A stretch of DNA of 64,000 bases from Astropecten irregularis (taxonomy: Eukaryota; Echinodermata; Asteroidea; Paxillosida; Astropectinidae): NCBI GenBank assembly GCA_963971285.1, contig OZ020247.1, forward strand, positions 11,118,614 to 11,182,613. The letters run 5' to 3'. Numbering within the stretch: the stretch's first letter is position 1; each line of letters begins with the position of its first letter. The notes beneath the pieces were generated by a model. The model was not told the origin of the DNA. It saw only the letters and a program-made list of their open reading frames with translations, and made no database searches. The position numbers and the translations under genes were made by a program. Below are positions 61,016-64,000 of this stretch, piece after piece.

Positions 61016-64000
61016 AGGGCAGTTTTCACCAGGTCCGGCCGGACCTGACAGCCAGGGGTCCCGGGTGCGAGACCTGAAACGGCAGAATATATTTTCCCAA
61101 CACCAAAAAATCTACTCTAACATCGGACTCGCTTGAAATATATAACAATTTGGCATTATCATCACGGGTCCAAAAGTTGGAGTTTTCACCAGGTCCGGAC
61201 CTGTTATCCAACGGGCAGTTTTCACCAGGTCCGGACCTGACAGCCAGGGGTCCCGGGTGCGAGACCTGAAACGGCATAAGTTTTTTTTCCCAACACCAAA
61301 AAATCTTATCTTACATCAGACTCTCTTGAAATATATAAAAATTTGGCATTATCATCATGGGTCAAAAAGTTGGAGTTTTCACCAGGTCCGGACCTGTTAG
61401 CCAAAGGGCAGTTTTCACCAGGTCCGGCCGGACCTGACAGCCAGGGGTCCCGGGTGCGAGACCTGAAACTGCAGAATATATTTTCCCAACACCAAAAAAT
61501 CTACTCTAACATCGGACTCGCTTGAAATATATAACAATTTGGCATTATCATCACGGGTCCAAAAGTTGGAGTTTTCACCAGGTCCGGACCTGTTATCCAA
61601 CGGGCAGTTTTCACCAGGTCCGGACCTGACAGCCAGGGGTCCCGGGTGCGAGACCTGAAACGGCATAAGTTTTTTTTCCCAACACCAAAAAATCTTATCT
61701 TACATCAGACTCTCTTGAAATATATAAAAATTTGGCATTATCATCATGGGTCAAAAAGTTGGAGTTTTCACCAGGTCCGGACCTGTTAGCCAACGGGCAG
61801 TTTTCACCAGGTCCGGATCTGATAGAGGTCCCGGGTGTGAGACCCAAAACTGCATAATTTTTTTTCCTGGCGCTCAGGTCCGGACCTGTTCCAAACTGCC
61901 ACTTTTTGATACTTGTCTGAAAACGTATTTCATATTTTATTTTGACTCTTCAGAATTTGCAAGAAAACTTGAAGAAGAATCTAATGGATCCATTGAAGAT
62001 TATGGCAGGCTGTCAAGGTCTCGATCTAAATCATCGCACAGGTATGATGTCTGAATCTTTTCCCAGATTCCAAAAAATCTAATTCGACACCAGACTCACT
62101 CGAAATATATCTGATTTTGGCATTATTGTCACCTGTCAAATAGTTGGAATTTTCACCAGGTCCGGACCTGTTAGCCAACGGGCAGTTTTCACCAGGTCCG
62201 GACCTGACAGCCAGGGGTCCCGGGTGCGAGACCTGAAACGGCAGAATATATTTTCCCAACACCAAAAAATCTACTCTACCATCGGACTGGCTTGAAATAT
62301 ATAAAAATTTGGCATTATCATCACGGGTCCAAAAGTTGGAGTTTTCACCAGGTCCGGACCTGTTAGCCAACGGGCAGTTTTCACCAGGTCCGGACCTGAC
62401 AGCCAGTGTTCCCGGGTGCAAGACCTGAAACGGCAGAATATATTTTCCCAACACCAAAAAATCTACTCTAACATCGGACTCGCTTGAAATATATAAAAAT
62501 TTGGCATTATCATCACGGGTCCAAAAGTTGGAGTTTTCACCAGGTCCGGACCTGTTAGCCAACGGGCAGTTTTCACCAGGTCCGGACCTGATAGCCAGGG
62601 GTCCCGGGTGCGAGACCCGAAACGGCATAATTTTCTTTTCCCAACACCAAAAAATCTAATCTGACATCGGACTCGCTTGAAATATATAAAAATTTGGCAT
62701 TATCATGACGGGTCAAATAGTTGGAGTTTTCACCACGTCCGGACCTGTTAGCCAACGGGCAGTTTTCACCAGGTCCGGACCTGACAGCCAGGGGTCCCGG
62801 GTGCGAGACCCGAAACGGCATAATTTTTTCTCCACACTCCAAAAAATCTAATCTGACATCGGACTCGCTTGAAATATATAAAAATTTGGCGTTATCATGA
62901 CGGTTCAAAAATTGGAGTTTTCACCAGGTCCGAACCTGTTAGCCAACGGGCAGTTTTCACCAGGTCCGGACCTGATAGCCAGGGGTCCCGGGTGCGAGAC
63001 CCGAAACGGCATAATTTTATTTCCCAACACCAAAAAATCTTATTTGACATCAGTCTCTCTTGAAATATATAAAAATTTGGCATTATCATCACGGGTCAAA
63101 AAGATTGAGTTTTCACCAGGTCCGGACCTGTTAGCCAACGGGCAGTTTTCACCAGGTCTGGACCTGATAGCCAGTGGTCCCGGGTGCGAGACCCGAAACG
63201 GCATAATTTTTTTCCCAACACCAAAAAATCTACTCTAACATCAGACTTGCTTGAAATATATAAAAATTTGGCATTATCATCACGGGTCAAAAAGTTGGAG
63301 TTTTCACCAGGTCCGGACCTGTTAGCCAACGGGCAGTTTTCACCAGGTCCGGACATGACAGCCAGGGGTCCCGGGTTCAAGACCTGAAAAGGCATAATGT
63401 TTTTTTCCCAACACCAAAAAATCTTATCTGACATCAGACTCTCTTGAAATATATAAAAATTTGGCATTATCATCACGGGTCAAAAAGATGGAGTTTTCAC
63501 CAGGTCCGGACCTGTTAGCCAACAGGCATTTTTCACCAGGTGCGAGCCTGATAGCCAGGGGTCCCGAGTGCGAGACCCGAAACCGCATAATTTTTTTCCT
63601 GACACCAAAAAATCTAATCTATCATCGGACTTGCTTGAAATATATCAAAATTTTCATAATCATCACTGGTCCAAAAGTTGGAGTTTTCACCAGGTCCGGA
63701 CCTGTTAGCCAACGGGCAGTTTTCACCAGGTCCGGACCTGATAGCCAGGGGTCCCGGGTGCGGGACCCGAAACGGCATAATTTTTTTTCCCAACACCAAA
63801 AAATCTACTCTAACATCGGACTCGCTTGAAATATGTAAAAATTTGGCATTATCATCACGGGTCCAAAAGTTGGAGTTTTCACCAGGTCCGGACCTGTTAG
63901 CCAATGGGCAGTTTTCACCAGGTCCAGACCTGACAGCCAGGGGTCCCGGGTGCAAGACCTGAAAAGGCATAATTTTTTTTCCCAACACCAACAAATCTTA
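60761..64000 (+). repeat. Mixed satellite tail
   Basis: B-like units with CAGAATATATTTTCCC and the expanded palindrome (61030, 61429), one cassette unit (61868), then units from 62.2 kb on with many private changes. Examples are CCAGTGTTCCCGGG, ATTTTCTTTTCCC, GGTGCGAGCCTG and TTTTCATAATC. The final unit runs off the window end at CAACAAATCTTA. It appears less homogenised than the interior blocks. Confidence 0.75.
61868..62063 (+). repeat. 196-bp exon-like cassette, copy 17
   Basis: B-family with TCTAATGGATCC and GTCTGAATC but AGGTCTCGATC, so it lacks one change seen in copies 6, 13 and 15. The host unit has lost 4 bp upstream (GATAGAGGTCCC in place of GATAGCCAGGGGTCCC). Exon-like part 61954-62041. 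Confidence 0.6.

Larger units (their letters stand above)
1..64000 (+). repeat. Satellite array, ~192-bp unit, head to tail
   Basis: The whole window is built from a unit of about 192 bp, roughly 330 unit-equivalents, interrupted only by the insertions listed separately. Successive TTGGCATTATCATCA landmarks lie 192 bp apart over most of the sequence. Size variants are 156 bp (one 36-bp sub-repeat lost), about 171 bp (21-22 bp lost between palindromes), about 228 bp (one sub-repeat gained) and 353-389 bp (carrying a 196-bp cassette). All units face the same way except about 90 bp near 31.3 kb. No interval longer than 300 bp lacks the repeat apart from the 670-bp element at 43.5 kb. This is typical of centromeric, pericentromeric or other heterochromatic satellite DNA, but the location cannot be read from the sequence. 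I do not recognise the family by name. Confidence 0.97.

Noticed and set aside
1-64000. CRISPR array (regular direct repeats)
   Set aside because: The repeated part fills the whole 192-bp unit with no unique spacers, there are no cas genes, and the context is eukaryotic satellite DNA.

Overview
This window is one continuous block of tandemly repeated (satellite) DNA. It contains no recognisable conventional gene, rRNA, tRNA or CRISPR array. The basic unit is about 192 bp, all head to tail in one orientation apart from one inverted piece of about 90 bp. Each full unit carries two copies of a 36-bp sub-repeat centred on the 14-bp palindrome CAGGTCCGGACCTG, a CpG-rich segment (GGGTCCCGGGTGCGAGACCC), a T8 tract, and an AT-rich end with a TATATAAAAA motif. 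The nested satellite, foldback and MITE-like insertions, CpG decay and splice-like signals point to a eukaryote, probably an animal. The sequence does not let me name the species.

Layout. 1-6.3 kb: 2547-bp higher-order repeats (two full copies, one partial), the two full ones carrying the same 286-bp terminal-inverted-repeat insertion. 6.3-12.2 kb: A-type units. 12.2-17.9 kb: B-type block. 17.9-27.4 kb: C-type block made of 0.96-1.73 kb sub-blocks. 27.4-35.5 kb: second A block (A2), with a fold-back inversion at 31.3 kb. 35.5-40.3 and 40.3-47.4 kb: two further B blocks (B2, B3); B3 is interrupted by a 670-bp foldback-like element with an 8-bp target duplication. 47.4-60.8 kb: second C block (C2). 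60.8-64 kb: a mixed tail with more private mutations. The overall order is A-B-C-A-B-B-C, so most of the window is present at least twice at offsets of about 20.7-29.5 kb.

A 196-bp cassette interrupts 17 units, and an 18th copy is truncated. It holds an 88-bp stretch bounded by a pyrimidine-rich ...CTTCAG and a CACAG/GTATGA, which looks like a captured exon with bits of its introns that has been amplified with the satellite.

The long open frames on both strands arise because the unit (192 bp), short unit (156 bp) and sub-repeat (36 bp) are all multiples of three. I treat them as by-products, not genes. The features do not form a pathway. The window records satellite amplification, insertion of foreign DNA, and unequal exchange.
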